Part shown: positions 35,783-43,825 of the stretch, piece by piece
How the letters are laid out: the number at the start of each line of letters is the position of its first letter
Numbering within the stretch: position 1 is the stretch's first letter
DNA from: Reyranella aquatilis
GTDB taxonomy: Bacteria > Pseudomonadota > Alphaproteobacteria > Reyranellales > Reyranellaceae
Assembly: GCF_020880995.1 (NCBI RefSeq)
Contig: NZ_JAJISD010000005.1
Coordinates: forward strand, 124,001 to 188,000
Direction: 5' to 3'
DNA length: 64,000 bases
Position numbers and translations under genes: made by a program
Notes under the pieces: generated by a model
The model's input: the letters and a program-made list of their open reading frames with translations, nothing else
Told to the model about the DNA's origin: nothing
Databases searched by the model: none

Positions 35783-35891
35783 CTTGGGTTACTCCCGACT
35801 CACGGCAATTCGTTGCTGTCGGGTTAGCACCGGCCACGGCCGCTTGCCAATGGCCCGGCCAATGCCCCTGAGGCAGAGGGGTTATGTGTCT

Positions 35892-36548
35892 TTAGGCAGG
35901 GAGGCGGCGGCAGACCGCATACTGGGCATACCCCCGCCGGGGGCGGTCGAAGGTCCGGACCTCGATGGCCGCCGGAAGCCGGGCCAGGGCGGATTCGAGC
36001 CCGTCGCGCGGGGTGACGTGGAACATCGCCAGCCATTGCCTCAGGCTGCCGCGGAACCAGCCTGGCAGGCGCTCCTGCCCGCCGAAATCGACGATATGCA
36101 GTTCGCCGTCCGGCTGCAGCCATTGGACGGACTGAGCCAGCGCCCTCTCCCACTCGGGGATCATCGACAGGGTGTAGGAGAAGAGGATGCGCGAGAAGGC
36201 CGGCACGCCGAACAGCAGCGCCGGGTCGAAGCGCGTGGCATCGGCATGGGCGAGGCGCACCCGGCCCGCGAGCCCTTCCCGATCCAGACGGCGGCGCGCG
36301 GTGTCGAGCATCTCCCGCGAGAGATCGATGCCGAACAGCGGCACGTCGGGATGGCGATGCGCCAGCGCGATCAGGTTGCGCGCGGTACCGCAGCCCACTT
36401 CGAGCACGCGCCCACCCGGTGGCGGCGCCAGCCCCTCGATCAGCCGGTCGCGGCCCAGCAGATAGTATTTGCGGCTGAGATCGTAGACATGACGCTGCCG
36501 GCGATAGATCCGGTCCATCAGACCGGCGTGGGCGACCGTCGCGCTCAC
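35892..36548 (-). CDS. btaB: class I methyltransferase, BtaB-type (betaine lipid synthesis)
   Basis: The 218-residue SAM methyltransferase would add three methyl groups to diacylglyceryl-homoserine to give DGTS. MDRIYRRQRHVYDLSRKYYLLGRDRLIEGL (quoted in part: RRQRHVYDLSRKYYLLGR) is a BtaB-like N-terminus. VLEVGCGTARNLIAL is the SAM loop, FGIDLSREML the acidic strand and ILFSYTLSMIPEWERAL motif IV. The start is taken as GTG at 36548, whose GTGA overlaps the btaA stop by 4 bases; ATG at 36518 is the alternative. The coupling to btaA fixes the role strongly. PmtA-like activity is less likely. Confidence 0.85.
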   Translation of the reverse strand: MSATVAHAGLMDRIYRRQRHVYDLSRKYYLLGRDRLIEGLAPPPGGRVLEVGCGTARNLIALAHRHPDVPLFGIDLSREMLDTARRRLDREGLAGRVRLAHADATRFDPALLFGVPAFSRILFSYTLSMIPEWERALAQSVQWLQPDGELHIVDFGGQERLPGWFRGSLRQWLAMFHVTPRDGLESALARLPAAIEVRTFDRPRRGYAQYAVCRRLPA

Positions 36549-37714
36549 GGCTTCAGCACATAGAGATGGAAGCCACCGTAGATCGCGGAGCGGTCGCGCG
36601 CCGTGAAGGCGCGCGATGCTTCGGCTTCGTAGTGCCACTGGTCGAGAAGCGCCGGCGCGACACGCCCCGGCAGCAGCGAGGGCTCGGCGGCGGTGCGGAA
36701 GATCACGCGGGCACCCGGTCGCGCCGTGCGCGTGATCTCGGCCCACAGCGCATTGAGTTGCACGTCGGTCATCCAGTCCTGCGCATCGAGCAGCACGTAG
36801 CGGTCGCGCGAGCCCGCCGGACAGGCCGCGAGATAGTCGGTGACGGAGCGGTTCAGCACCTCGACCCGCCCGGCACCATGCTTCACCGCGGCAAAATTCT
36901 CCTGCCTGAGATAGGGGGGCAAGGGGCCGCGGGCGTCACGCGCATAGCCGCGGCCGAAGGCCTGCCAGGCGAAGTAGTTTTCCTCAAGGCTAAACCCGCA
37001 GGCCAGCCGCTCGACCCGGTCGCGCAGCACAGAGCCCATGTCGCGGCCGCCGGCCAGCGCCTCGTACTGTGCCGGCGGGATGCCGAGCCCGTAGAGCGAC
37101 AGGCGGTTCGAGGTGGCCCAGCGCACGGCGGGCTTGTCGAACAGCGGCGCCAGTACCGTATCGAAGAAGCGCTGCTGCTCCTCGATCGTCCGCGCCGCGA
37201 GGAGCTTGCGAAAGTCGACGCCATAGGCGCGCGCGGCCACGTGCGCCGCGCCGATGAAGCGGCCGAGCACGCCATGGCGATAGGCGTTCGCTGCAAAGAT
37301 CGAGATGCGGCGCCGCCCACCCCGATGCAGGCTGCGGCCCTCCCAGTACGCGCGGCTTTCGGCGTCGAGATGGGGTGCGATGTGCAGGTCGTAGGCGCGC
37401 GGGTTGACGCGGGAATTGGCGGCGCCGAAGAAACGATAGTAGTCCGACCAGGACGGCAAGCGCTGTGCCGCCGCCAGCTTGAGACGGTTCAGAGCGACAT
37501 GCGCCTGGCTGAGATCGATGGCGGTGATGCGTGCCGGATGGGCGGTGAGATAGGACAGGACGTTGCAGCCGCCCGACGCGATCGCCACGACGTGGCACTC
37601 GGGCGTCAGCGCCATCGCCTCCAGATCGACCTCGGGATCTTCCCAGATCTGGGCGTAGACCAGGCCGCGGAACAGGCGCTCGAACAGCTTCTCCAGCAAG
37701 CCCTCGCGGGACAT
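36545..37714 (-). CDS. btaA: DUF3419 protein, S-adenosylmethionine:diacylglycerol 3-amino-3-carboxypropyltransferase
   Basis: The 389-residue protein moves the aminocarboxypropyl group of SAM to diacylglycerol, the first step of betaine lipid synthesis. BtaA marks are FRGLVYAQIWEDPEVDLEAM, VVAIASGGCNVLSYLTAHP (SAM loop), ITAIDLSQAHVALNRLKLAA and DRYVLLDAQDWMTDVQLNALW. The start at 37714 (MSREGLLEKLFERLF) matches the usual N-terminus. The frame is open for another 88 codons upstream but this part is not conserved-looking. A Pho-box-like repeat lies 112 bases upstream. btaB follows with a 4-base overlap. Confidence 0.9.
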   Translation of the reverse strand: MSREGLLEKLFERLFRGLVYAQIWEDPEVDLEAMALTPECHVVAIASGGCNVLSYLTAHPARITAIDLSQAHVALNRLKLAAAQRLPSWSDYYRFFGAANSRVNPRAYDLHIAPHLDAESRAYWEGRSLHRGGRRRISIFAANAYRHGVLGRFIGAAHVAARAYGVDFRKLLAARTIEEQQRFFDTVLAPLFDKPAVRWATSNRLSLYGLGIPPAQYEALAGGRDMGSVLRDRVERLACGFSLEENYFAWQAFGRGYARDARGPLPPYLRQENFAAVKHGAGRVEVLNRSVTDYLAACPAGSRDRYVLLDAQDWMTDVQLNALWAEITRTARPGARVIFRTAAEPSLLPGRVAPALLDQWHYEAEASRAFTARDRSAIYGGFHLYVLKP

Positions 37715-37825
37715 GACCCTGTGGCGGCGCACCGCCTGCTTAAGAAGCGAATGGCTCTCGGCCCGCGGATAGATCAACCCATCGACTCCGGCTTTACAGC
37801 GACACACCGAAGCTAGTCCCGGTCG

Positions 37826-37843
37826 GTGCCAGTTTGATGACGT
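37826..37843 (-). promoter_or_regulatory. Pho-box-like direct repeat upstream of btaA
   Basis: On the minus strand ACGTCAT-CAAA-CTGGCAC matches CTGTCAT-N4-CTGTCAC at 11 of 14 repeat positions with 7-4-7 spacing. It ends 111 bases before the btaA start, the same as the box before plcP. It also lies 58 bases upstream of the divergent ogt gene. Confidence 0.45.
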
Positions 37844-37901
37844 CCCTTCCCGAAGTCGCCAGACTTGACGGGATGACCGGTTAGGTAGAAGGATCGAGCC
37901 C

Positions 37902-38453
37902 ATGAGCGCCCAAGGTTTTGCCCTGTTCGACACGCCGATCGGCACCTGCGCCCTCGTCTGGAGCGGGCGCGGAATCACGGGACTTCAGCTCCCCGAGCCG
38001 ACGCCGGCGGCCACGCGGGCCCGCGTGAAGCGGCGCTGGCCCGATGCCGTCGAAGCAGCCGCCGTGCCGGCCGGCGTGCAGCGCGCGCTCGACCGCGTGC
38101 AGGCGCTGCTGGCAGGCGCCAACATCGATCTCGCCGACATCCCGCTCGATCTCGACGCGGCGCCCGAGTTCAACCGCCGCGTCTATGAGGTCGCACGCAC
38201 CATCCCGCCCGGCCGCACCATGACCTACGGCGAGATCGCCAAACGTCTCGGCGTGCCGCACGAATCGCGCGAGGTCGGCCAGGCGTTGGGCAAAAATCCC
38301 GTCGCCATCATCGTACCGTGCCATCGCGTGCTGGGCGCCGACGGAAAAATGGGTGGCTTCTCGGCCAACGGCGGCGTCTCGACCAAGCGGCGCATGCTCG
38401 AGATCGAAGGCGCGCCCGAGGTCGGCGCCGGTCCGCTATTCGCGGCACGATGA
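37902..38453 (+). CDS. ogt: methylated-DNA--protein-cysteine methyltransferase
   Basis: The 183-residue suicide repair protein takes alkyl groups from O6-alkylguanine. The acceptor is C140 in IIVPCHRVLGADG. The DNA-binding helix region is TIPPGRTMTYGEIAKRLG, followed by REVGQALGKNP (asparagine hinge and arginine finger region). GGFSANGGVSTKRRMLEIEG ends the fold. The N-terminal domain (about 1-85) is short and variable as in Ogt. alkA begins 10 bases downstream, giving an alkylation-repair operon. No Ada regulator is in the window. Confidence 0.95.
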   Translation: MSAQGFALFDTPIGTCALVWSGRGITGLQLPEPTPAATRARVKRRWPDAVEAAAVPAGVQRALDRVQALLAGANIDLADIPLDLDAAPEFNRRVYEVARTIPPGRTMTYGEIAKRLGVPHESREVGQALGKNPVAIIVPCHRVLGADGKMGGFSANGGVSTKRRMLEIEGAPEVGAGPLFAAR

Positions 38454-38463
38454 TGACAGGGCG

Positions 38464-39102
38464 ATGAGCGGCTTCCGCTTCAAGCCTGCCAAGGCGGTCG
38501 CGCATCTCAAGCAGGCCGACCCGGCAATGGCCGCGATCATCGAAACGGTCGGTCCGTTCCGCATGCAGCTGAAAGTGTCGCGCAGTCTGTTCGGCTCGCT
38601 GGCCGAGGCGATCGTGTATCAGCAACTCTCCAACAAGGCGGCCGCCACCATCTATGGCCGCGTCGAGGCGCTCTATCCCGAGGCGATTGACGGCTTCACA
38701 CCGCGCCACATCCTGAAGACGCCGGACGAAACCTTGCGCGGCTGCGGCCTGTCGCGCGCCAAGGTGCTGGCGATGCAGGATCTCGCCCGCCGCGTCGAGA
38801 GCGGCGAACTGCCGACGCTCGACGAGACGCACACGATCGCCGACGCCGAGCTGGTCGAGCGCCTGGTGAAGGTGCGCGGCATCGGCCGCTGGAGCGCCGA
38901 GATGTTCATGATGTTCCGTCTCGGCCGCCCCGACGTGCTGCCACTCGACGACTACAGTCTGCGCAAGGCCTATGCGAAAGCGTTCCGCAAGCGTGCATTG
39001 CCTTCGCCGAAGGCGCTGGAAAAGGCGGGCGAGAAATGGCGCCCCTATCGCACCGTCGCAAGCTGGTATCTGTGGCGCGTGCTGGATCAGCCGCCCGCGT
39101 AG
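38464..39102 (+). CDS. alkA: DNA-3-methyladenine glycosylase II
   Basis: The 212-residue HhH-GPD glycosylase removes alkylated bases. LAEAIVYQQLSNKAAATIYGR is the typical first helix pair. The helix-hairpin-helix is LVKVRGIGRWSAEMFMMF and the catalytic aspartate is D163 in LPLDDYSLRKAY. It lacks the N-terminal domain of E. coli AlkA, as do many short alphaproteobacterial forms. The start at 38464 is 10 bases after the ogt stop. It acts with Ogt on alkylation damage. Confidence 0.92.
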   Translation: MSGFRFKPAKAVAHLKQADPAMAAIIETVGPFRMQLKVSRSLFGSLAEAIVYQQLSNKAAATIYGRVEALYPEAIDGFTPRHILKTPDETLRGCGLSRAKVLAMQDLARRVESGELPTLDETHTIADAELVERLVKVRGIGRWSAEMFMMFRLGRPDVLPLDDYSLRKAYAKAFRKRALPSPKALEKAGEKWRPYRTVASWYLWRVLDQPPA

Positions 39103-39166
39103 CGTGGTAAAGGCGCGTTCATGTGCCGCCACTGGAGTGACACGTTTGCTGTGACATACTCCGGCC

Positions 39167-40558
39167 ATGGCCCTACCGTTTTCCGATACAGTCGACCGTA
39201 CCCTCGAACGCCTGCGCACCGCCTTCGTCGATACCGCGCGTGGTGCGCGCGAAGTCGTCGGCGCCCCTCTGCGGCCCGATCTTCCCGATGACGATATTCC
39301 CCGGCTGAAGGGCCGCATCGACGCCTGTCTCGAAGGCAAGGGCGGCGAGACGGCGCGGCGCGGGCGCGCGGCGGAGCTGGGACAGGCCTACCTGTCGCTC
39401 TCGGCCGCCGGCCGCAAGAAGTTCCTGCTGACGCTGGCGCGCGAGTACGGACTGCCGCGCGAAGCCGCCCTGAAGACCGTGGAGCATTGGCGTGCCGGCA
39501 AGGATCCCGCGCGGGCGCTGCGCCGCGAGCTGGAACCGCCCGCGGTCCGGCTGCTGCGCGAGTTCGTCGGCGTCCCGCAGGGCGTGAAGTTCGTGGTCGA
39601 CCTGCGTGCCGAGCTTCTGTCCCTGGGCAAGAGCGACGCCGCGGCCAAGGCGCTGAGCGAGGACCTGCGCTCTCTGCTGGGCGCCTGGTTCGACGTGGCC
39701 TTTCTCGACCTGGTGCGCATCGACTGGCGCTCGCCGGCCTCGCTGCTGGAAAAGCTGGTGACCTACGAGGCCGTGCACGCGATCCGTTCGTGGCGCGACC
39801 TCAAGAACCGCCTCGATTCCGACCGCCGCTGCTTCGCCTTCTTCCATCCGCGCATGCCCGACGAGCCGCTGATCTTCGTCGAGGTGGCGCTGGTCGATGG
39901 CATGGCGGGCAACGTGCAGCGGCTGCTCGACGCGCGCGACGAGACGCACGATGCCAAGCGCGCGAACACGGCCATCTTCTATTCGATCTCGAACTGCCAG
40001 CAAGGCCTCGCGGGCATCAGCTTCGGCAACTTCCTGATCAAGCGCGTCGCCGACCAGCTCTCGCGCGACCTGCCCAACATCAAGGACTTCGCGACGCTCT
40101 CCCCCATTCCCGGCCTGCGCCAGCATGTCGAGCACCGGGCGAAGACCGAGGGCGATGCGATGCTGACCCAGAGCGAGATCGCCTCGCTGGGCCCGGTGAC
40201 GGATGAGGCTTATGGCGCGGCGGCGGTCCTGAAGCTGCTGGCCAGGCCCAGCTGGTGGGAAGTGCCGGCCATCAACAAGGCGCTTCGCCCGATCCTGACG
40301 CGCCTCGCCGCCGTTTACCTCACCGCCACCGACAAGGGCCGCGCGCTCGACCGCGTGGCGCACTTCCACCTCGGCAACGGCGCCGTCGTCGAGCGGCTGA
40401 ACTGGCTGGGCGACACCAGTGCCAACGGCTTCAAGCAGTCCTACGGGATGATGGTGAACTACCGCTACAAGCTGTCCGACGTCGACGCCAATCACGAGTC
40501 CTATGCGAACGGCAAGGTCGTCGCCAGCCGCGAGGTGCGGGCGCAGGCGAAGGGATAG
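39167..40558 (+). CDS. malonyl-CoA decarboxylase
   Basis: The 463-residue enzyme turns malonyl-CoA into acetyl-CoA. The N-terminal four-helix domain covers about 1-180. The C-terminal GNAT-like catalytic domain includes FAFFHPRMPDEPLIFVEVAL, FYSISNCQQGLAGISFGNFLIKRV (quoted in pieces: FYSISNCQQGLAGIS) with the catalytic serine, FATLSPIPGLRQ and VAHFHLGNGAVVERLNW with the catalytic histidine. The blocks SYGMMVNYRYKL and DVDANHESY are also typical. It is not next to matB or matC. The start has no strong ribosome site but matches the family length. Confidence 0.93.
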   Translation: MALPFSDTVDRTLERLRTAFVDTARGAREVVGAPLRPDLPDDDIPRLKGRIDACLEGKGGETARRGRAAELGQAYLSLSAAGRKKFLLTLAREYGLPREAALKTVEHWRAGKDPARALRRELEPPAVRLLREFVGVPQGVKFVVDLRAELLSLGKSDAAAKALSEDLRSLLGAWFDVAFLDLVRIDWRSPASLLEKLVTYEAVHAIRSWRDLKNRLDSDRRCFAFFHPRMPDEPLIFVEVALVDGMAGNVQRLLDARDETHDAKRANTAIFYSISNCQQGLAGISFGNFLIKRVADQLSRDLPNIKDFATLSPIPGLRQHVEHRAKTEGDAMLTQSEIASLGPVTDEAYGAAAVLKLLARPSWWEVPAINKALRPILTRLAAVYLTATDKGRALDRVAHFHLGNGAVVERLNWLGDTSANGFKQSYGMMVNYRYKLSDVDANHESYANGKVVASREVRAQAKG

Positions 40559-40603
40559 AGACGAGCCTCCCCGTTTGAACGGGCGGCAGGCTCTCGGCGC
40601 AGC

Positions 40604-41536
40604 CTACTTGTTCAGATATTCGAGCTTCAGACCCGGGCGCGGCCACTCGAAGCTGACCAGCTTGCCGGTCATCGACAGGGTGGCGTAGGCGGTGCGCAGG
40701 TCCTTGCCGCCGAAGCAGACGTTGGTGACCATGGCGTCGGGGAACTTGTACTGCGTCACCGACTGGCCGTCGGGCGAGATGTCGGAGACGGCGCCGGTGA
40801 TCAGGGTGGCGACGCAGATGTGGCCCGCCGAATCGACGGCCAGCGAATCGAACATCTGATAGCCGCCGAGGCCCGCGACGACGCGGCCCTTCTCGCCGCG
40901 ATAGGCGCCGTTGGCGTCCTTGATGATGCCGGGCGCCGAAAGATCGAAGGCCCAGAGGCGCGCAGTGGGCGTCTCGACGACATAGAGCGTCTTGCCGTCG
41001 GGCGAGAGGCCGCAGCCGTTGGGCCGCTCCAGCGGAAACACCTTCTGCTCGATCTTCGAGCCGTCGGCCTTCGCGTAGTAGACCGCGCCGCGGTCGTTGT
41101 CGTACTCGCGGGTCTTGCCGAGATCGGTGAACCAGAAACCGCCGGCATCGTCGAAGACAAGGTCGTTCGGCCCGTTCAGCTTGCGGCCGTCGCAGCTGTC
41201 GTAGAGCGTCTCGAACTTGCCGGTCTCGGGATCGACCACCTGGATCGAGCCGCCCTTGTAGGAGGCAGGCTGCGTGCCGGGGAACAGGCGGCCGTCGGGC
41301 CGCTCGATCCAGTTGAAGCCGCCGTTGTTGGTCACGTAGATCTTGCCGCCGGGCCCCATCGCCGCGCCGTTGGGGCCGCCCCCCAGCTTCGCGACGATGT
41401 GCTGCTTGCCGTCCGGCGTGACGCGCGTGAGCGTCTCGCGCGCGATCTCGACCAGGATGACCGAGCCGTCGGGCATCGCGACGGGACCTTCGGGAAACTT
41501 GAGGCCCGAGGTGATCTCCTTGAACGGCGTCGTCAT
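40604..41536 (-). CDS. SMP-30/gluconolactonase-like beta-propeller protein
   Basis: The 310-residue six-bladed propeller has candidate metal ligands E18 in LKFPEGPVAMPDGS, N in KLNGPNDLVFDD and D in MFDSLAVDSAGH, as in lactonases of this family. Blocks such as GGFWFTDLGK and RPNGCGLSPDGKTLYVVE repeat the propeller pattern. It likely opens a sugar or other lactone. No sugar pathway gene is adjacent. It precedes two enoyl-CoA hydratase genes on the same strand in order (hydratases first), 31 bases from the nearer one. Confidence 0.87.
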   Translation of the reverse strand: MTTPFKEITSGLKFPEGPVAMPDGSVILVEIARETLTRVTPDGKQHIVAKLGGGPNGAAMGPGGKIYVTNNGGFNWIERPDGRLFPGTQPASYKGGSIQVVDPETGKFETLYDSCDGRKLNGPNDLVFDDAGGFWFTDLGKTREYDNDRGAVYYAKADGSKIEQKVFPLERPNGCGLSPDGKTLYVVETPTARLWAFDLSAPGIIKDANGAYRGEKGRVVAGLGGYQMFDSLAVDSAGHICVATLITGAVSDISPDGQSVTQYKFPDAMVTNVCFGGKDLRTAYATLSMTGKLVSFEWPRPGLKLEYLNK

Positions 41537-41567
41537 GGCGTCTCTCCCGTCGTGTTCTTGTCGTTTC

Positions 41568-42356
41568 CTACTTGCCCTTGAATTCGGGCTTGCGCTTGGC
41601 GAGGAAGGCCGCGACGCCTTCCTTGAAATCCTCGCTCTTGCCCAGCTCGCGCTGGAAGTCGCGCTCGACGTCGAGCTGCTGGGAAAGCGTGTTGCCGCTG
41701 GCGCGATTCATCGCCTCCTTGATCCGTGCGAGCGACATCGTCGGCCCGTCCGCGAGACGGCGCGCGAGGTCGCCGGCCGTCTTCATGAGATCGGCATCCT
41801 CGACCACGTCCCAGATCAGGCCCCAGTCCTTGGCCTGCTGCGCGCTGATCTGCGGCGCCAGCATCGCCAGCGCGCGGGCGCGCTGCTCGCCCACCAGGCG
41901 CGGCAGGAACCAGGTGCTGCCGCCGTCGGGCAGCAGGCCGATGCGCGCGAAAGCCTGAAGGAAGGAGGCGGACTTGCCGGCGATCGCGATGTCGGAGGCG
42001 AGCGCGAAGCTCATGCCGACGCCGGCCGCCGGACCGTTCACCGCCGCCACGATCGGCTTCGGCACGCTGCGCATCAGGCGGATCACAGGATTGAAGAACT
42101 TGTCGAGCGCCTCGCCCGAATCCGACGTGTTGCCCTTCGCGCGGTCGGGATCTGCGAGGTCGGCGCCGGCGCAGAAGCCGCGGCCCGCGCCGGTCAGCAG
42201 CACGGCCCGCACGGACTCATCCGCCGCGAGTTCCTCCCAGCACTGCTTCAGCTCGGCGATCATCTTGCGCGACACCGCATTGAGCCGGTCGGGCGCGTTC
42301 AGCGTCAGCGTGGCGAGGCCGTTTTCCTTGGCGATCTGGATCTTCTCGTAGGTCAT
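41568..42356 (-). CDS. enoyl-CoA hydratase/isomerase family protein, PaaG-like
   Basis: The 262-residue crotonase-fold protein has GRGFCAGADLADPDRAKG (CoA loop), VAAVNGPAAGVGMSFALASDIA (oxyanion-hole glycines) and RIGLLPDGGSTWFLPRLVG. The aspartate in LLPDGGSTW replaces the usual hydratase glutamate and is the PaaG (ring-epoxide isomerase) pattern. The start at 42356 begins MTYEKIQIAKENG. It is a tandem paralogue of the gene 14 bases upstream; the C-terminal segments SEDFKEGVAAFLAKR are identical. The substrate is not known. Confidence 0.88.
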   Translation of the reverse strand: MTYEKIQIAKENGLATLTLNAPDRLNAVSRKMIAELKQCWEELAADESVRAVLLTGAGRGFCAGADLADPDRAKGNTSDSGEALDKFFNPVIRLMRSVPKPIVAAVNGPAAGVGMSFALASDIAIAGKSASFLQAFARIGLLPDGGSTWFLPRLVGEQRARALAMLAPQISAQQAKDWGLIWDVVEDADLMKTAGDLARRLADGPTMSLARIKEAMNRASGNTLSQQLDVERDFQRELGKSEDFKEGVAAFLAKRKPEFKGK

Positions 42357-42370
42357 CTGCTTCTCGTCTC

Positions 42371-43168
42371 TCAACGTCCGGTGAAATTGGGGGCACGCTT
42401 GGCGAGGAAGGCCGCGACGCCCTCCTTGAAATCCTCGCTCCTGCCGAGTTCGCGCTGGCGGTCGCGCTCGAGATCGAGCTGCTGGTCGAGCGTGTTGGTG
42501 GCGGCCGCGTTGATCGCGCCCTTGATCGCGGCATAGGAACGGGTCGGGCCGCTGGCGAGCCTTCGCACGATCTTGCCGGCCTCTTCCATCAGGGCGGCAT
42601 CCTCGACGACCTGCCAGACCATGCCCATGCGTGCAGCCTCCTCCGCCGGCACGGACGTACCCAGCATCCCCAGCGCCCGGGCGCGCGCGTCGCCCACCGT
42701 ATGCGGCAGGAACCACGTGCCGCCGAGATCGGGGATCAGCGAGATCCGCACGAAGGCCTGGTCGAAGCGGGCCGAGCGCGCGGCAATGACGATGTCGCAG
42801 GCGAGCGCCAGGTTGGCGCCGCCGCCCGCCGCCACGCCGTTCACCGCCGCGACGATCGGCTTCGGGAGATCGCGCATGGCGCGGATCATGGGATTGAAGA
42901 TGCGGTCCATCGCGGACCCGAGGTCGCGCGGCCCCTGTGGCGAGGCATCGCCCGGACCGCCACCCGCCAGGTCGGCACCGGCGCAGAAACCGCGGCCGGT
43001 GCCGGTCAGCAGCACGGCCCGAACGGCATCGTCCTCGCGGGCGCGCTTCAGTTCGGCGTTCATGGCGTCGATCAGCGCCTCGCTCATCGCGTTCAACCGC
43101 TGCGGCCGGTTGAGCGTCAGGGTCAGCACGCCGCCCTCGAGGGCGGCCAAGACGGGCGTTTCTTCCAT
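42371..43168 (-). CDS. enoyl-CoA hydratase/isomerase family protein, paralogue
   Basis: The 265-residue crotonase-fold protein shows GRGFCAGADLAGGGPGD, VAAVNGVAAGGGANLALACDIV and RISLIPDLGGTWFLPHTVG, again with aspartate at the PaaG-like position. It shares GRSEDFKEGVAAFLAKR with its downstream neighbour, so the two arose by duplication. The products may work on related acyl-CoA esters or form mixed hexamers. The flavodoxin gene is divergent, 81 bases away. Confidence 0.88.
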   Translation of the reverse strand: MEETPVLAALEGGVLTLTLNRPQRLNAMSEALIDAMNAELKRAREDDAVRAVLLTGTGRGFCAGADLAGGGPGDASPQGPRDLGSAMDRIFNPMIRAMRDLPKPIVAAVNGVAAGGGANLALACDIVIAARSARFDQAFVRISLIPDLGGTWFLPHTVGDARARALGMLGTSVPAEEAARMGMVWQVVEDAALMEEAGKIVRRLASGPTRSYAAIKGAINAAATNTLDQQLDLERDRQRELGRSEDFKEGVAAFLAKRAPNFTGR

Positions 43169-43249
43169 GGCGGACAGACTGGCATGGCGGAATTTGCCGC
43201 GCCATCCGGTCGCGTCGCATCGCGGTACGCGCTACCGTATCCCAGTCCC

Positions 43250-43696
43250 ATGGCAACGATCCTGATCCTGGTCGGCACCGAATCGGGCAACGCCCAGATG
43301 GTGGCCGACGCGCTGCAACCCGTGCTGGCGGGAGCCGGGCACGCCGTCGACGTCACCGACAAGGCGGCCACCGCCGCCGACCTGCAGGCGCACGACGTGC
43401 TCCTCGCGGTCTGCGCCACGCACGGCTCGGGCGACATCCCGACCAACATCCTGCCGCTGGTCGAGGCGCTCCACCGCGACAAACCCGACCTGTCGGGCCA
43501 TCGCTACGGCGTCATCGCTCTGGGCGACATGACCTACCAAGACACGTTCTGCGGCGGCGGCAAGAAGGTCGACCAGGCCCTCGAACTGTGTGGCGCGAAG
43601 CGCGTCGGCGACCGGCTGGAGATCGACGCCTCCGAGCAGCCGCTGCCTGACGAGGAAGCCCTCTCCTGGATCGAAGGCTGGAAGACGCAGGTCTGA
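43250..43696 (+). CDS. flavodoxin domain protein
   Basis: The 148-residue single-domain protein binds FMN. The phosphate loop is LVGTESGNAQMVAD (T/S-x-T-G-N type). CATHGSGDIPTN and YGVIALGDMTYQDTFCGGGKKVDQAL (quoted in part: LGDMTYQDTFCGGGKKVD) are the isoalloxazine-binding loops, close to MioC-type flavodoxins. It would carry electrons to an unknown partner. It stands alone and is followed by a family B repeat element. Confidence 0.88.
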   Translation: MATILILVGTESGNAQMVADALQPVLAGAGHAVDVTDKAATAADLQAHDVLLAVCATHGSGDIPTNILPLVEALHRDKPDLSGHRYGVIALGDMTYQDTFCGGGKKVDQALELCGAKRVGDRLEIDASEQPLPDEEALSWIEGWKTQV

Positions 43697-43704
43697 TCAT
43701 TTCA

Positions 43705-43815
43705 GACTCCTCTCCCCTGGTAGGGGGAGAGGTTGGGTGAGGGGGTTGCGTACCGCATCGCTTCGAGTAGCCCCCTCACCTAGCCTCTCCCCCTAGCGGG
43801 AGAAAGGAACATGAG
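43705..43815. repeat. family B inverted-repeat element (copy)
   Basis: The left end runs GACTCCTCTCCCC...GGGGGAGAGG followed by TTGGGTGAGGGGGTTGCG. The right end has CCCCCTCACCTAGCCTCTCC and then CCCTAGCGGGAGAAAGGAAC. The two ends are inverted repeats of each other and each also folds on itself. The same design is found at 55152-55266. Confidence 0.88.
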
Positions 43816-43825
43816 ATGAAGATCA

